Source of the DNA: JBHELQ01 sp046262995
GTDB lineage: Bacteria; Actinomycetota; Thermoleophilia; Solirubrobacterales; Thermoleophilaceae
Length of the DNA: 6,732 bases
Assembly (NCBI GenBank): GCA_046262995.1
Contig: JBHELQ010000084.1
Coordinates: 1 to 6,732, forward strand
Direction: 5' to 3'
Part shown: positions 5,723 to 6,732 of the stretch, piece after piece
Layout: each line of letters starts with the position of its first letter
Numbering within the stretch: position 1 is the first letter of the stretch
The notes under the pieces: model-generated
The model's database searches: none
Told to the model about the DNA's origin: nothing
The model's input: only the letters and a program-made list of their open reading frames with translations
Made by a program: the position numbers and the translations under genes

Positions 5723-6439
5723 ATGGAGCGGACGCTCATCATCATCCCCGCGTACAACGAGGCGGGCCGGGTAGGGACGGTCGTGCGTCAGGTGGCGCAG
5801 GCGCTTCCCGAAGCCGACGTGGTCGTCGTGGACGACGGGTCCCGCGATACCACGGCATCGGAAGCCGCACAATCGGGCGCGCGCGTGCTCGCGCTGCCGG
5901 TCAATCTCGGCTATGGCGGCGCGCTGCAGGGCGGCTACAAGCTGGCGGTGCGCGAAGGCTATCCCGTGGTCGGGCAGATCGACGCGGACGGGCAGCACCC
6001 GGCCGAGTTCCTGCCGGCGATGCTGCAGCGGCTGCGCCAGGGTGACGCCGACGTCGTGATCGGGTCCCGCTTCCTCGACGGCGACGGTCACTACCGCCCC
6101 TCGCGGGCGCGAAAGCTGGGGATCGCGCTGTTCGCGCGGCTCGCCTCCCTGTACATGCGCCAGCCGGTCTCGGATCCGACTTCCGGTTTTCAGGTCATGC
6201 AGGCAAAGGTGGCGCGCTTCTTCTGCGGCGAGGTCTACCCGACGGACTATCCGGACGCGGACATCCTGATCCTGCTCCACCGGTCGGGCTTTCGCGTGCG
6301 TGAGGTGCCGGTGCAGATGCGTGGGGCGCCCGAGGGCAAGCGGCTCCACAGCGGGCACCGCAGCCTGTACTACGTCTACAAGATGATGCTCTCGATCCTG
6401 GTCACGCTGCTCAGGCCGCGCGCGGCCGAGGAGCGTTGA
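5723..6439 (+). CDS. GT2 glycosyltransferase, DPM1/GtrB-like (polyprenyl-phosphate sugar transferase)
   Basis: A 238-residue GT-A enzyme. Motifs in order: IIIPAYNE (6-13), VVVVDDGSRDTT (33-44) for nucleotide binding, NLGYGGALQGGYKLA (61-75), QIDADGQHP (85-93) with the metal-binding DxD formed by D87 and D89, VVIGSRF (111-117) and DPTSGFQVM (151-159). This is the order seen in dolichol/undecaprenyl-phosphate mannose or glucose synthases, which load a sugar from a nucleotide donor onto a polyprenyl phosphate at the inner membrane face. The two C-terminal membrane helices of GtrB-type proteins are missing; only a short hydrophobic stretch YKMMLSILVTLL (219-230) follows a basic region and may bind the membrane surface. 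The stop overlaps the next start as TGATG, so it is coupled with the DUF2304 gene. It could alternatively transfer directly to a glycan; the donor is unknown. Confidence 0.93.
   Translation: MERTLIIIPAYNEAGRVGTVVRQVAQALPEADVVVVDDGSRDTTASEAAQSGARVLALPVNLGYGGALQGGYKLAVREGYPVVGQIDADGQHPAEFLPAMLQRLRQGDADVVIGSRFLDGDGHYRPSRARKLGIALFARLASLYMRQPVSDPTSGFQVMQAKVARFFCGEVYPTDYPDADILILLHRSGFRVREVPVQMRGAPEGKRLHSGHRSLYYVYKMMLSILVTLLRPRAAEER
6428..6433 (+). promoter_or_regulatory. Ribosome binding site GAGGAG for the DUF2304 gene
   Basis: GAGGAG ends 5 nt before the ATG at 6439 and lies inside the last codons of the GT2 gene. It is the clearest Shine-Dalgarno in the window, as expected for an internal operon gene that cannot be leaderless. 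Confidence 0.7.
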
Positions 6440-6732
6440 TGGACCCGAAGCTGCGGATCATCGCCGTCGGCGGCAGCCTGGCGGTGTTCGCGTTCGTGAT
6501 CGAGCTGGTGCGCCGGCGCCGCTTGAAGGAGGAGTACTCGCTCCTCTGGATCCTGACGGCGCTCGGGTTGATCCTGCTGTCGGTCTGGGATGGGCTGCTG
6601 AACGACGTCTCCGATCTGATCGGGGCGGCCGCTCCGCAGAGCACGCTGTTCTTCTTCGGCCTGATGTTCGTGGTCCTGATGCTGCTCCACTTCTCCGTGC
6701 GCATCAGCGCCCTCGAGCGCCGCGTCACGGCG
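6439..6732 (+). CDS. DUF2304 small membrane protein, partial at the right edge
   Basis: 98 codons are present with no stop. ATG at 6439 shares bases with the GT2 stop and has a strong GAGGAG site. The product starts with a hydrophobic helix (about 5-23), then the family signature of a basic turn followed by RRRLKEEYSLLWIL (26-39), a second helix (about 36-53), a polar loop, a third helix (about 68-86) and SVRISALERR (86-95), which begins the charged, likely coiled-coil tail. Size and layout match DUF2304, usually about 110-120 residues, so perhaps 15-20 are missing. The family has no proven function but is often encoded beside DPM1-like GT2 enzymes. Since this GT2 lacks membrane helices, a role as its membrane partner is plausible, as inference only. 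Confidence 0.85.
   Translation, partial: MDPKLRIIAVGGSLAVFAFVIELVRRRRLKEEYSLLWILTALGLILLSVWDGLLNDVSDLIGAAAPQSTLFFFGLMFVVLMLLHFSVRISALERRVTA

Noticed and set aside
4960..5757. A 265-codon minus-strand open frame antisense to flippase 2
   Set aside because: Gln/Arg/His-rich low-complexity product with no domain; typical antisense of a hydrophobic GC-rich gene.
4215..5774. A 519-codon plus-strand open frame overlapping flippase 2, longer than the flippase frame itself
   Set aside because: The translation is Arg/Gly/Ala/Pro-rich without helices or motifs, as expected for a shifted frame of GC-rich coding DNA. The overlapping frame gives a proper Wzx protein.
5546..6358. A 270-codon minus-strand open frame antisense to the GT2 gene
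   Set aside because: No recognisable motif, Arg/His/Pro bias, and the opposite strand encodes an intact GT2 with all catalytic motifs.

Overview
The window is dense, very GC-rich DNA (about 70 % by eye), with GTG starts and almost every codon ending in G or C. It reads as part of a surface-polysaccharide (capsule, O-antigen-like or exopolysaccharide) locus. The composition, the near absence of Shine-Dalgarno sites and the apparent leaderless starts fit a high-GC actinobacterium. A soil lineage such as Thermoleophilia is my guess from the style of the proteins, not something the sequence proves.

Layout, left to right. (1) Minus strand: the first 42 codons of a nucleotide-sugar dehydrogenase run off the left edge, preceded by a complete WecG/TagA/CpsF glycosyltransferase. 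The two overlap in a GTGA start/stop. (2) Plus strand: a 14-helix Wzx-like flippase, divergent from the transferase across a 97-bp gap. (3) Minus strand: a GT4-like glycosyltransferase followed 10 bp later by RmlC, the dTDP-4-dehydrorhamnose 3,5-epimerase. RmlC converges on the first flippase so tightly that both stop codons lie in one CTAG. (4) Plus strand: a second, distinct Wzx-like flippase, divergent from the GT4 gene across only 50 bp. It is followed by a DPM1/GtrB-like GT2 glycosyltransferase and a small three-helix DUF2304 membrane protein that runs off the right edge.

How the genes fit together (inference from families). The dehydrogenase and RmlC supply activated sugars (a uronic acid type and a dTDP-rhamnose type). 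The WecG, GT4 and GT2 enzymes transfer sugars at the inner face of the membrane. The two flippases would move lipid-linked glycans outward. No polymerase (Wzy), initiating phosphoglycosyltransferase or RmlA/B/D is present, so the locus must extend beyond the window or depend on genes elsewhere.

No mobile element, tRNA, rRNA or CRISPR array was seen, and no wholly novel system. The most interesting signal is regulatory. The hexamer TAGCCT occurs directly before three start codons. Before the GT4 and rmlC genes it sits exactly 7 nt from the ATG, the geometry of a TANNNT -10 box for leaderless transcripts. In rmlC this box overlaps the stop codon of the upstream GT4 gene. Other points of interest are two unrelated flippases within 4.6 kb, a strand flip at every module, a GT4 enzyme lacking the second Glu of the EX7E motif, and a GT2 without membrane helices paired with DUF2304.
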